DNA of 64,000 nucleotides, from contig NZ_SPUM01000007.1 of NCBI RefSeq assembly GCF_004614195.1, positions 1-64,000 on the forward strand, written 5' to 3'. The notes beneath the pieces were generated by a model. That model worked only from the letters and a program-made list of their open reading frames with translations, was not told the origin of the DNA and searched no databases. Position numbers and translations under genes: made by a program. The stretch comes from Massilia horti. Lineage in GTDB: Bacteria > Pseudomonadota > Gammaproteobacteria > Burkholderiales > Burkholderiaceae_D. Below, one piece after another: positions 8,523-19,821 of this stretch (position 1 is its first letter; each line of letters starts with the position of its first letter).

Positions 8523-11351
8523 TCACTTGCCGGGCGTCTCGATCGGCTGTCCGTCCGTGTCGCGCAGCTCGGTTGGACCAAGCTTGAGCGCATCGAGCTG
8601 CGGCGCGATCTTTTTGCGCTCGCCCACCGCGACCACGATCATCCGCTCCGGCACCAGGTATTGGCGCGCCACCGCCTGCACCTGCTGCGCGGTGACTTTC
8701 GAGAACTGGGCCGGCAAGCGCGCGTAGTAGTCGGGCGGCAGGTCGAACACGTAGAGCTCGGCCAGGCTGGCGCCGATGTCGCTGTTGGTCTCGAAACGGC
8801 CGGGCAGCGACAGCACCTGCGAATTGCGGGCGCCGGCCAGCTCATGCGGCGGCAGCGGCTGGTCGCGCATCCGTCGTACCTCTTTGAAAATCTCGGACAC
8901 CGACGCGCCGGTCACGTCGGTGCGCACGCTGCCCGCGATGACGAACGGACCCGGTGTGCGGTCGTAGCGAAACGCGGAGAACACGCCGTAGCTGTAGCCC
9001 TTGTCCTCGCGCAGGTTGTTGTTGATGCGGCTCGAGAACAGCCCGCCGAGCGACGCGTTCATCACTTCCAGCGCCGGGTAGTCGGGCGTATTGCGCTGTG
9101 CGCCGACGGCGATCACGCGCAGCGCGGTTTGCGGGGTGTCGGGCTTGTCGACCAGGACCACGCGCGCCTTGGTGGTGTCCGGATCGCCCGGCCTGGCGGG
9201 GCCGCCGGCCGCCTGCGGCCAGCCGAGAAAGCGCGCCTCGGCCAGCGTCTTGAGCTCGTCGCGCGATATGTCGCCCGCCACCACCAGCGCCGCGTTCCCC
9301 GGCAGGTAATGGCGCTGCCAGAAGTCGTGCAGGTCGTTGCGTGTGGTGTCGCGGATCGCCTTTTCTGTGCCGAGCTGCGCGTAGCCGTACGGATGCGAGG
9401 GGCCATACAGCGCAGCCACGGCGGCCACTGCCGCCACCGCTTCGGGCGAGTCGCGCTGGCCGACCAGGTCTCCCAGCCGGCTGGCGCGCTGGCGCTCCAC
9501 TTCGGCGTTCGGAAACGCCGGATGCTGGACCACGTCGGCCAGCACGTCGAGCGCTTGCGGGAAGTTCGATTTGAGCGACAGCACCGAGGCGATCGAGGCG
9601 TTCGGCGTGCTGGTGGTGTCGAGAAAGGCGCCAAGCTGCGCGATATCGTCGGCGATCTGCGGTGCGCTGCGCGTGACTGTCCCTTCCTGCAGCATCTGCG
9701 CGGTAAAGCCGGCCAGGCCCGGAGTGTCAAGCGGGTTGGCGTCCGAACCGCTGCCCACCACCAGCTGTGCCGACACCAGCGGCAGCGTGCTGTTGTAGTA
9801 GTGGATCACGGTCAGCCCGTTCGCCAGCACGAAGCGCTCGCCCTGCGGCAGCGCATACTTGGGCGGCGGACCGGCCTTGGGCGGCTTGCTGCGCCACGGC
9901 TCGTTGCGGTTCACGCCCGGCGCCTTGCCCGGCGCGCTCTCGGGCGGCGGCGGTGCGGGCACCTCGGCCACCAGGTTCGGCGTGCCCGGCATGGCGATCA
10001 CCACCGCGCGCTGCTGCGCCTGCAGCCAGGTGCGCGCGGCGCGCTGCACGTCGGCGGCGGTCACCCGGCGCAGCCGCGCAATGTCCTTCGGCAGGTAGCC
10101 CGGGTCGCCGGTGTACTGGTTGTAGCGGTTGATCTGGTTGGCGAGGCCATTGTCGCCCAGCTTTTCGATCGAGGTGAGCATCGCGGTTTCGATGGTGTTC
10201 CTGGCGCGTTCCACTTCGCGCTCCGACGGACCGGACTCGCGCAGCGCGGCCAGTTCGGCGTCGACCGCCTCTTCGATCTCCTGCGGCGTGCGTCCGGCAC
10301 GCGCCGTCACGTCGAGCGTGAAGGTGGAGGCCAGCGCATACGAATTTTGCTCGGCGTTGGCGTCCTGGGCGATCTGGCGTTCGTAGACCAGCGACTTGTA
10401 CAGCCGGCTCGACTTGCCGCCCGCGAGAATCTGGGCCGTCACCGCCATCTCGGCGTCGCCCGGCTGGAACGCCGGCGGCGTGAGCCAGCCCATGAACACG
10501 CGCGGCAGCTCGACGCGATCCGGCACCACCACCCGGCGCTCGCGCGTGATCGGCGGCGTCGCCACGGCCGGCCGCACTACGGGCGGGCCGCGGCGCAGGC
10601 TGCCGAAGTATTTTTTGACGAGCGCACGTGTCCTGGCCTTGTCGATGTCGCCCGCGATCACGATGCTGGCGTTGTCCGGGCTGTAGTAGCGGATGAAGAA
10701 GTTGCGCACGTCTTCGAGCTTCGCGCCCTGGATGTCCGCGTGCGAGCCGATCACCGCCGCGTGGTATGGGTGGCCCTTCGGGAACAGCGTGTGCGTCAGC
10801 GTCTCCTCGGCGATGCCGTAGGGCCGGTTCTCGACGTTCTGGCGGCGTTCGTTGCGCACCACGTCCTGCTGGTTCGACAGCGCGCCCTGGTCCAGCACGT
10901 CGAGCAGGTAGCCCATGCGGTCGGCATGCACCCACAGGGCCAGCTCGAGCTGGTTGGATGGCACCGTGTCGTAGTAGTTGGTGCGGTCGAAGTCGGTGCT
11001 GCCATTGCTGTCGGTGGCGCCGGCGCCTTCCAGCAGCCGGTCGGCCAGCCCGCGCGGCAGGTGGCGGCTGCCGGCGAACATCATGTGCTCGAACAGGTGG
11101 GCAAAGCCGGTCAGCCCGGGCGCCTCGTTGGCCGGTCCCACGTGGTACCAGATGTTCACCGCCACGATCGGCAGCCGGTGGTCCTCGACCAGGATCACTT
11201 CCAGCCCGTTGGGAAGCGTGATTTTCTCGTACGCGATGCTGGGCACCGCGGATTGGGCCGCAGGCGGCACGCCGGCCGCGGGGTGATTCGAGACAAAGCC
11301 GCACAGCGCGGCGAAGACCAGACAGACGGCAAGCAGGAAACGGTGTTTCAT
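8523..11351 (-). CDS. M16-family zinc metalloprotease, two-domain, exported
   Basis: Insulinase/pitrilysin-type protease of 942 aa with a signal peptide (about residues 1-25), so periplasmic or envelope-bound. The N-terminal M16 unit carries the inverted zinc motif HLFEH at 85-89, with a downstream Glu in NERRQNVENRPYG. A proline-rich linker near residues 465-500 leads to the second, catalytically inactive M16 half (LANGLTVIHYYN onward), a usual arrangement. ATG 11351 has GGAG 8 bases upstream. It starts 28 bp after the phosphatase gene and is probably in one transcript with it and pncC. It likely degrades peptides in the periplasm. Confidence 0.93.
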   Translation of the reverse strand: MKHRFLLAVCLVFAALCGFVSNHPAAGVPPAAQSAVPSIAYEKITLPNGLEVILVEDHRLPIVAVNIWYHVGPANEAPGLTGFAHLFEHMMFAGSRHLPRGLADRLLEGAGATDSNGSTDFDRTNYYDTVPSNQLELALWVHADRMGYLLDVLDQGALSNQQDVVRNERRQNVENRPYGIAEETLTHTLFPKGHPYHAAVIGSHADIQGAKLEDVRNFFIRYYSPDNASIVIAGDIDKARTRALVKKYFGSLRRGPPVVRPAVATPPITRERRVVVPDRVELPRVFMGWLTPPAFQPGDAEMAVTAQILAGGKSSRLYKSLVYERQIAQDANAEQNSYALASTFTLDVTARAGRTPQEIEEAVDAELAALRESGPSEREVERARNTIETAMLTSIEKLGDNGLANQINRYNQYTGDPGYLPKDIARLRRVTAADVQRAARTWLQAQQRAVVIAMPGTPNLVAEVPAPPPPESAPGKAPGVNRNEPWRSKPPKAGPPPKYALPQGERFVLANGLTVIHYYNSTLPLVSAQLVVGSGSDANPLDTPGLAGFTAQMLQEGTVTRSAPQIADDIAQLGAFLDTTSTPNASIASVLSLKSNFPQALDVLADVVQHPAFPNAEVERQRASRLGDLVGQRDSPEAVAAVAAVAALYGPSHPYGYAQLGTEKAIRDTTRNDLHDFWQRHYLPGNAALVVAGDISRDELKTLAEARFLGWPQAAGGPARPGDPDTTKARVVLVDKPDTPQTALRVIAVGAQRNTPDYPALEVMNASLGGLFSSRINNNLREDKGYSYGVFSAFRYDRTPGPFVIAGSVRTDVTGASVSEIFKEVRRMRDQPLPPHELAGARNSQVLSLPGRFETNSDIGASLAELYVFDLPPDYYARLPAQFSKVTAQQVQAVARQYLVPERMIVVAVGERKKIAPQLDALKLGPTELRDTDGQPIETPGK

Positions 11352-11379
11352 GTCGCTCTCCGGTTCGATGTTCGGATTG

Positions 11380-12276
11380 TCAGTGGCAGCTGGCCTTGCC
11401 GTGGTCGGGCTGTGCCCCGGCCGGGCGCTGGCCGGCCGGCACATACTGCCATTCGTAGCCGTCGTCCAGCAGGGTCAGGCGCAGCACGCCGAAGCCGGTG
11501 GCGTCGCGCACCTCGCTGTTGGCGATGGCCCACTTGAAGGGCGTCGGGAAGGCGCCGCCGGTGCCGACCACGAACTGGCGGATTCCCTGCTCTCCGTCGA
11601 AGCTGCCCTTGGCGTCCTGCGGGGCGAAGCGTTCGTACACATGGTCGTGCCCGGACAGGACGATCTCGGCGCCAAAGCGGTACAGCAGGTCCCACGCCGC
11701 GCGCATCGTGGGAATGCTGCCGTGCCATCCTGAACTGAACAGCGGGTGGTGCCAGTACGCGAGCGTGCAGCGCGCGGGGTGAAGTTCCAGGTCCTCGCGC
11801 AGCCAGGCCAGCTGGGCCGCATGTTCAAGCGGGCCCAGGTTGCTGTTCAGTGAGACCACGTGCCAGCTGCCCAGTTCGAAGCTGTAGTAGCCCTTGCCGG
11901 CGCGCGCGCCGAAATAGGCGAAGTAGGGCGCGGCCTTGGGCGTGTAGTATTCATGATTGCCGGGCGCGGGCCAGGTGCGCTCCTTGAAGCGGCCCCAGGT
12001 CGGCTCGTAGCAGTTGGCAAATTCGCTGGCCGCACCGACCGGATAGGTTGAATCGCCCAGCGTCAGCACCACAGCGCCCGGATCGGCCGCCAGGCCGCCG
12101 GCGACGATCGCGGCGGTATCGGAGGCGCCGGCAAAGCGCGCGTCCGGATGCTGGCAGCGGGCGATGTCGCCGGCCGCATAAATAGTAACCGGCGCGGTCA
12201 CCGGTTCGGCCGCGTGCGCCCACGCGCCGGCGGCGCACAGGGCGGCCGCGAGCGCGCACCGGCAACGGCAAGACAT
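11380..12276 (-). CDS. Exported metallophosphoesterase (purple acid phosphatase-like)
   Basis: Binuclear metal phosphoesterase of 298 aa with a signal peptide ending around HA-AEP (about residue 22). The calcineurin-like motifs occur in order: AAGDIARCQ, LTLGDSTYP, PAPGNHEYY, YWHHPLFSSG and SGHDHVYERF. The arrangement and a C-terminal beta-rich tail resemble the metallophosphatase domain of purple acid phosphatases, without their N-terminal fibronectin-like domain. It lies 19 bp after pncC and 28 bp before the M16 protease gene, all leftward. The physiological substrate is unknown; release of phosphate from organic esters in the periplasm is a reasonable guess. Confidence 0.87.
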   Translation of the reverse strand: MSCRCRCALAAALCAAGAWAHAAEPVTAPVTIYAAGDIARCQHPDARFAGASDTAAIVAGGLAADPGAVVLTLGDSTYPVGAASEFANCYEPTWGRFKERTWPAPGNHEYYTPKAAPYFAYFGARAGKGYYSFELGSWHVVSLNSNLGPLEHAAQLAWLREDLELHPARCTLAYWHHPLFSSGWHGSIPTMRAAWDLLYRFGAEIVLSGHDHVYERFAPQDAKGSFDGEQGIRQFVVGTGGAFPTPFKWAIANSEVRDATGFGVLRLTLLDDGYEWQYVPAGQRPAGAQPDHGKASCH

Positions 12277-12295
12277 CGGGTTTGGCGTGCTTCGC

Positions 12296-12778
12296 TTATT
12301 CGATAAAGCGCAGCAGGCCCTGCAGTGCGTGCGCGACCGTCTGCTCGCGCACCGCCTTGCGGTCGCCCGCGAACACCAGGCGTTCGGTGTGGGTGGTATC
12401 GCCGCGCGCCCAGCCAAAGCAGACCGTGCCGACCGGCTTGCCCGGCACCGCGCCGCTCGGGCCGGCAATGCCGGTGGTCGAGATCGTGACGTCGGCCACG
12501 CTGTTGGCCAGCGCCCCTTCGGCCATGGCGGCCGCGACTTCTTCGCTGACCGAGCCGAACTGCGCGATCAACGCCGCCGACACGTCCAGCATCTCGGCTT
12601 TGGAAGCATTCGAATAGGTCACGAAGCCGCATTCGAACCAGCCGGTGGAGCCAGCAATTTCCGTGACCGCCTGCGCGACCCCGCCCCCGGTGCATGATTC
12701 GGCAGTGGCAAGGACCAGGCCTTTCGCTTCCAGCGCCCGGCCAACTTTGGCGGCAAGATCGAGTATGTCATTCGTCAC
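12296..12778 (-). CDS. pncC: Nicotinamide-nucleotide amidohydrolase PncC (CinA C-terminal domain)
   Basis: Cytoplasmic enzyme that deamidates nicotinamide mononucleotide to nicotinate mononucleotide in the pyridine-nucleotide cycle. The 160-aa protein is the stand-alone CinA C-terminal domain: ATAESCTGG near residues 24-32, a central VTYSNASK segment, and STTGIAGPSG near 100-109. The start codon is GTG at 12778, supported by AGGAG about 7 bases upstream. It heads the leftward group with the phosphatase and M16 protease genes; no functional link between them is obvious. Confidence 0.93.
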   Translation of the reverse strand: MTNDILDLAAKVGRALEAKGLVLATAESCTGGGVAQAVTEIAGSTGWFECGFVTYSNASKAEMLDVSAALIAQFGSVSEEVAAAMAEGALANSVADVTISTTGIAGPSGAVPGKPVGTVCFGWARGDTTHTERLVFAGDRKAVREQTVAHALQGLLRFIE

Positions 12779-13070
12779 GTGGGGCTCCTTTCTTGTGCTT
12801 CGATTGTGATACGGCCACTACCGGCCAGCGTTTCTACTCTGGCAGCTTATCCATGTTCGTGCAAGTGTTACTTGGCGGCGTGCCCTGCTCTAGCGCAACG
12901 TTACTGTGCGGGTCTATCCAAAAGACATGAGAACGAGTACATTGAATTGAGCCAAATCAGTAGTTGTGCGGATTTCCGTGTTCGTTTCGTGCGCCTTCAC
13001 GGTCGCGCTTGCTGCTATCCTGCTGGCATCTCCAGTTTGCTTTTTTCTTTTCATTAACGAAGGACGACTC

Positions 13071-13121
13071 ATGCCGCTCGATCGTATCCAATGGGACAGC
13101 AAGGAGCCGTCGCGGCTGTGA
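13071..13121 (+). CDS. Possible 16-codon leader peptide ahead of the YfiR-like gene
   Basis: An ATG at 13071 is preceded by an AAGGA ribosome site (about 13060-13064) and opens a 16-codon frame. Its TGA (13119-13121) overlaps the ATG proposed for the next gene as TGATG. The downstream gene has only a distant ribosome site (AAGGAG at 13101, inside this frame), so translational coupling is plausible. No known leader sequence is recognised. The rest of the gap from 12779 to 13070 shows no gene and no confident promoter. Confidence 0.3.
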   Translation: MPLDRIQWDSKEPSRL

Positions 13122-13674
13122 TGGTGCCGGGCGTGCGTACGATCTTGCCCCTGCGCGCTCTCGCGCTGTGCCTGTGCCTGGTCGCAAGCGCTGCCGGCGC
13201 GCAGCCGGAGGTTGGCGAGCTGCAACTCAAGGCCGCCTACCTGTACCGCTTTGCCAGCTTCGTACAGTGGCCGGAAAGGGCGTTCGCGACCTCTGACAGC
13301 CCGTTCCTGATCGGCGTGGCCGGCGACGACGAACTGGCGGACGAGGCCAGGCAGGTGGTTGCCGGGCGCGGCATCGACGGCCATCCGTTCGAGGTGCGCC
13401 GGGTGCAGCGCGGCGACTCGCTGGACGATCTGCACATCCTGTTTCTCGGCGCCCTGGACCGGAGCGCGCTGGCCGAGCTGTTAAATAGCGCGCGCAGCCT
13501 GGCGTTGCTCACTGTGTCCGACTCGCCCCACGCAGTTGAACTGGGCAGCATGATCCGTTTCGTGGCCGCGCGCGAGCGCTTGCGCTTCGAGGTCGCGCTG
13601 GCCCAGGTGGAGCCGGCTGGCCTGCGCATCAGCGCGCGCATGCTGGCCACTGCCGCCAACGTCACGGGGACGCC

Positions 13675-13678
<4 letters not shown>
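13121..13678 (+). CDS. YfiR-family (DUF4154) periplasmic regulator
   Basis: Exported protein of 185 aa with a clear signal peptide (cleavage near AGA-QPE, about residue 27). The mature part has the YfiR/DUF4154 pattern: an early LKAAYLYRFASFVQWPE segment, then GVAGDDEL and a late MIRFVAARERLRFEVAL stretch. In Pseudomonas, YfiR is a periplasmic repressor of the diguanylate cyclase YfiN. The start is uncertain: ATG 13121 overlaps a short leader frame; ATG 13091 or GTG 13118 are also in frame. Its stop overlaps the kinase start by 4 bp (ATGA), so the partner here may be the kinase. Confidence 0.82.
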
Positions 13679-15698
<2,020 letters not shown>

Positions 15699-15702
<4 letters not shown>

Positions 15703-18272
15703 TTTCGCCGGCCGATATCCGCCGCGCCCGCATCTTGGTGGTCGACGACCAGCAGGTCAACGTGCAACTGCTCGAATACCTGCTCAAGACCACCGGCTAC
15801 GAGAACGTCTCCAGCACTACCGATCCGCGCCAGGTGGCGAGCCTGCACGAGCAGCACCGCTTCGACCTGATCATCCTCGACCTGCATATGCCGGGGATGG
15901 ACGGTTTCCAGGTAATGGAGGCGATCAGGCCGATCGAGAGCGGAGCCTGGATGCCGGTGCTGGTGGTGACCGCGGAACCGGACAAGAAGCTGGCCGCGCT
16001 GGAAGCGGGCGCGCGCGACTTCATCAGCAAGCCGTTCGACACGGTCGAGGTACTCACCCGCATCCGCAACCTGCTCGAGGTGCGCCTGCTGCACCGCGAG
16101 TCGAACGAATACGGCGCGCGTATGGAACGCAAGGTGCACGAGCGCACCGCGGAGCTGCAGCGTTTTCGCGGCGCGATGGACGCGACCCTGGACGCCATCT
16201 TCCTGATCGACACGCGCACGATGACGATAGTCGACGTGAACGACGGCGCCTGCCGCATGCTCGGTTTCTCGCGCGAGGCACTGCTGCGGATCGACCCGGT
16301 GGCGCTGGGGCTGGCCACGCGCGAGCAGCTCGAGCGGCACCTGGCCACCGACGCTGCCGCTCACGAGTCGGACATCGCCGAGACCGAGCTGCTGCGCGCC
16401 GACGGGCAGGGCTCGGTGCCGGTGGAGATCGGCTGGCAGATGCAGGCGGGAGGCGGCGGGCGCATGCTGATCGCGGTGGCGCGCGACATCAGCGAGCGCC
16501 GGCAAGCCGAGATACGCATGAAGCACATGGCCAGCTACGATGCGCTCACTGGCCTGCCGAACCGCACGCTGTTCTTCCAGAACCTGCGCGACGCGATCGA
16601 GCTGGCGCGGGACAAGAACTGGGCCATCGCCGTGCTGTTGATTTCGCTCGACCGCTTCAAGATGATCAACGACACGCTGGGAACCACGCTGGGCGACGAG
16701 CTGCTGCGCCAGTTCAGCAACCGGCTGGTGCGCTGCGTGCGGCTGCGAGACACCGTTGGACGGCTGGGCGGCGACGAGTTCGCGCTGATCCTGACCATGA
16801 GCCGCGACCAGCAGGAAGCGGTGAACGTGGCCAACGAGGTGCGCGAGGCGCTGCGCGTGCCGTTCGACCTGCACGGCAGGAAGGCCGCCCTGACTGCCAG
16901 CATCGGCATCTCGATGTATCCCGACGACGCCACCGATCCCGGCACGCTGGTCAAATACGCCGACACCGCCATGGTGCGCGCCAAGGAGGCGGGACGCGAC
17001 GGCTACCGCTTCTTCACCGCCGGGATGAACGTGCAGGTGCTGGCGCGGCTGGACCTGGAGCTGGCGCTGCGCAGCGCGCTGGAAGGCGGCCAGTTCGAGC
17101 TGTACTACCAGCCCAAGCTGGAGCTCAACACTGGCCGCATCAGCGGGGTCGAGGCGCTCCTGCGCTGGCACCGTCCGGGCTTCGGCCTGGTCTACCCCGC
17201 CGAATTCGTGCCGGTGATGGAAGAGACCGGACTGGTGGTGCGCGTGGGCGAATGGATCATCGACGAGGCCTGCCGCCAGATCGCGGCCTGGAACGCGGGC
17301 GGGGTAAGCGACGTGCGGGTGGCGGTGAACGTATCGAGCCGCCAGTTCGTCGAGGGCGACCTGGAAGGCACGGTCCGGCGTTCGATCGAGCGCCACGGCA
17401 TCGAACCGGGCCTGTTGGAGCTGGAACTGACCGAAAGCGTGCTGATGTCGAACTTCGAGCACACCAGCGAGGTGCTGGGCAGGCTCAAAGAGCTCGGCAT
17501 CAAGATCGCGATCGACGATTTCGGCACCGGCTACTCGAGCCTCGCCTACCTCAAGCGCTTCCCGATCGACAAGCTCAAGATCGACGTCGCCTTCGTGCGC
17601 GACATCACCACTAACCCGGACGACGCGGCGATCGCGCTGGCGATCATCACGATGGCGCACAGCCTGCACATGCTGGTGATCGCGGAAGGCGTCGAGTCGC
17701 GCGCCCAGATGGCCTACCTGCGGCGCCACCGCTGCGACGAAATCCAGGGCTTCCATTTTTCGCGCGCGGTACCGGCGGAAAAAGTGGCCGCGCTGGTGAA
17801 GGACAACCGCGCGCGGCCGGACAAACCCGCGATCGACGACCGCAACGTGCAGACACTGCTGGTGGTGGATGACGACGTCAACGTGCTGGCCGCGCTGCAC
17901 CGCCTGTTCAGGCGCGACAACTACCGGGTGCTGACGGCGGCCACGCCGGCCGAAGGCTTCGAGCTCTTGGCGCTGCACAACGTGCAGGTGATCCTGTGCG
18001 ACCAGCGCATGCCGGCCATGAGCGGCACCGAATTCCTCAGCAAGATCAAGGAGATGTACCCGGATACGATTCGTATCATCCTGTCTGGTTACACTGGCGT
18101 GGACTCGGTGCTGGAGTCAATCAATCGTGGGGCGATCTACCGCTTTTACACCAAACCATGGGATGACAACGAATTGCGCGAGAATATTCGCAACGCGTTC
18201 CGCCACTACTGGCTGCAGCACGGGCCGTACGATGACCGCAAGGTGCCGCGTGAAGGGGATGTGCTGGCGTAG
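15699..18272 (+). CDS. REC-PAS-GGDEF-EAL-REC bifunctional c-di-GMP protein
   Basis: Cytoplasmic response regulator of 857 aa that probably makes and/or breaks cyclic-di-GMP. Domains in order: receiver (phospho-acceptor D61), coiled linker, PAS (about 150-265), GGDEF with intact GGDEF at 357-361 and an RLRD inhibitory I-site at 348-351, and EAL with EALLRW at 485, NVSS, ELTES, DDFGTGYSS, KLKID and AEGVES, so the catalytic set looks complete. A second receiver follows at the C-terminus (D768, CDQRMPAMSG). Two receivers flanking a GGDEF-EAL core is an uncommon order. It is the third gene of the operon, overlapping the kinase by 4 bp. Confidence 0.93.
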
Positions 18273-18338
18273 ATCGAACTCTGACTACGCGCGCCTAAAT
18301 TTCGTTACGTGAATACCAGCGTACGAACGATAGCCTTC

Positions 18339-18445
18339 GTAGGGTGCGCACCTGTGCGCACGCGGTCACGGCCAACTGACTTGCGGCTGCCGCTCCACTA
18401 CGCTGCTTTTGCGAACCGCGTGCGCAGCAAAGCTGCACACCCTAC
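18339..18445. repeat. Intergenic repeat with GTAGGGTGC inverted ends (copy 2)
   Basis: A 107-bp element between the c-di-GMP operon and thiL. The left end reads GTAGGGTGCGCACCTGTGCG and continues CACGCGGT. The right end is an imperfect inverse copy (CCGCGTGCGCA ... CACACCCTAC). It matches the ends of the elements at 2718-2868 and 56304-56376. The two genes around it converge, so it may also serve as a bidirectional 3' structure. Confidence 0.72.
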
Positions 18446-18469
18446 GCCTCCATTTATGCGTACGGGTTC

Positions 18470-19438
18470 TCAGCCGGAGACGAAGTGATCCCACCCGTGC
18501 AGGCCCAGATCGAGCGGCTCACCGTGCCCATCGACCATGCGCAGCCCCGGCTGCTCATCGATCCTGCCCACCCGCGTTACCGCCGTCCCGCTTTGCGCAC
18601 CCGCCGCCACGATCGCCTCGCGATTGGCGCGCGGCGCCGTGAAGCACAGCTCGTAATCGTCGCCGCCAGCGACAGTAAAGCGCCGCCGCAGCTCCTTCGG
18701 CTGGCGCGCCAGCACCGGTCCCGCCGGCAGCGCATCCACGTCCAGCGTCGCGCCGACTTTCGAGGCGGTCAGGATATGCCCCAGATCGCCCACCAGTCCA
18801 TCTGAAATATCCAGCGCCGCATGCGCCAGAGCGTCCTGCGCGAGCGCGCGCCCGAGCGCCACCCTCGGCGTGGGCGCGTGCATGCGCATGGCCGCCTGCC
18901 CGAGGCTTGCCGCCTCCAGATCGAGCTCGTCGCGGTAGGCTGCCAGCGCCAGTCGCGCGTCGCCCAGCGTGCCGGAAATCCAGATGTCGTCACCGGCCCG
19001 CGCCGCGTCGCGCCGCAGCGCGCGGCCCGGCTCGATCTCGCCGAAAATCGTGATGCAGATGTTGAGCGGCCCCTTGGTCGTGTCGCCGCCGACCAGTTCG
19101 CAGCCGTGCGCGTCGGCCAGCGCGAACAGGCCGGATGAAAAGCCGGCCAGCCAATCGCGGTCGGCCGCGGGCAACGCCAGCGACAGCGTGAACGCGGTCG
19201 GCGCCGCGCCCATCGCAGCCAGGTCCGACAGGTTCACGGCCAGGCTCTTGTGGCCGAGCAGGCGCGCGTCGGCGCCAGGGAAGAAGTGGCGGCCCTCGAC
19301 CAGCATGTCCGTTGAAACGGCCAGCTGCATGCCGGGCGTGGGGGCGAGCAGGGCGCAGTCGTCACCGACGCCCAGCACCGCGCGCACCGGGCGCGAGCGC
19401 GTGAAGTATTGTTTGATGAGATCGAATTCGGAGAGCAT
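18470..19438 (-). CDS. thiL: Thiamine-monophosphate kinase ThiL
   Basis: ATP-dependent phosphorylation of thiamine monophosphate to thiamine pyrophosphate, the last step of thiamine cofactor synthesis. The 322-aa protein has the PurM/AIR-synthetase fold markers: LGVGDDCALL (about 22-31), STDMLVEGRHF (42-52), NLSDLAAMGA, VGGDTTKG near 118, and a C-terminal ALDISDGLVGDLGHI plus VAGGDDYELCF. The ATG at 19438 gives the conserved N-terminus (SEFDLIKQYF); its ribosome site is weak. No TPP riboswitch was seen upstream. It lies 20 bp after the cupredoxin stop on the same strand but is probably functionally separate. Confidence 0.95.
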   Translation of the reverse strand: MLSEFDLIKQYFTRSRPVRAVLGVGDDCALLAPTPGMQLAVSTDMLVEGRHFFPGADARLLGHKSLAVNLSDLAAMGAAPTAFTLSLALPAADRDWLAGFSSGLFALADAHGCELVGGDTTKGPLNICITIFGEIEPGRALRRDAARAGDDIWISGTLGDARLALAAYRDELDLEAASLGQAAMRMHAPTPRVALGRALAQDALAHAALDISDGLVGDLGHILTASKVGATLDVDALPAGPVLARQPKELRRRFTVAGGDDYELCFTAPRANREAIVAAGAQSGTAVTRVGRIDEQPGLRMVDGHGEPLDLGLHGWDHFVSG

Positions 19439-19458
19439 CCCGCGATTCTACCGCCAGC

Positions 19459-19818
19459 CTAGGCCGTAACGGTGATCATCCCATCCATTTGTTCGTGGCC
19501 GCTGCCGCAGAAGTTGTCGCACAAAAATGGGAATTGGCCAGCCTTGTCGGGCGTCAGTGCTACCTGGACGGCCTTCCCCGGAACCAGGTCTGTGCGCATG
19601 TTCATGTCCGGAATATTAAAGCCGTGCGCGAAATCCAACGCGGTAATTGCCAACACCACCGGTTCGCCCCGCTTGAGCGTAATGCGGTTCGGCGTGAACG
19701 AAAATCGCTTGGCGATGATGGGGATGACGCGTGCCTGTTTGGTGCAGCCTTGCACCGCCAGCGCCGCGACGCAGGCGAGCGGAATCCGCAGGCAGAAGTC
19801 TCGTCTCGATAGTTTCAT
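19459..19818 (-). CDS. Small exported cupredoxin with a CuA-type copper site
   Basis: A 119-aa envelope protein. The N-terminus has a twin-arginine-like SRRDFCL motif and a possible lipobox ending at C25 (AVQGC), so it may be a TAT-routed lipoprotein. The cupredoxin domain ends with C100-x3-C104-x3-H108-x2-M111, and H65 lies upstream. This is the ligand set of the binuclear CuA centre of cytochrome oxidase subunit II and nitrous oxide reductase, yet no TM anchor or oxidase genes are nearby. It starts 3 bp after the TAT metallophosphoesterase stop with a GAGGAG site, so the pair is an operon, likely under the divergent ECF promoter. A copper-binding, electron-transfer or chaperone role is inferred. 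Confidence 0.85.
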   Translation of the reverse strand: MKLSRRDFCLRIPLACVAALAVQGCTKQARVIPIIAKRFSFTPNRITLKRGEPVVLAITALDFAHGFNIPDMNMRTDLVPGKAVQVALTPDKAGQFPFLCDNFCGSGHEQMDGMITVTA

Positions 19819-19821
19819 GAT

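Noticed and set aside
8661-11537. A 958-codon open frame on the plus strand opposite the M16 protease gene
   Set aside because: It is the antisense of a clear two-domain M16 protease with HLFEH, signal peptide and ribosome site. Its translation is rich in Arg, Gly, His and Val with no domain, as expected from high-GC codon bias.
19439-19458. A TPP riboswitch upstream of thiL
   Set aside because: The space before thiL is only 20 bp and is preceded by the cupredoxin gene. No THI-box sequence is present; ThiL genes are often not riboswitch-controlled.
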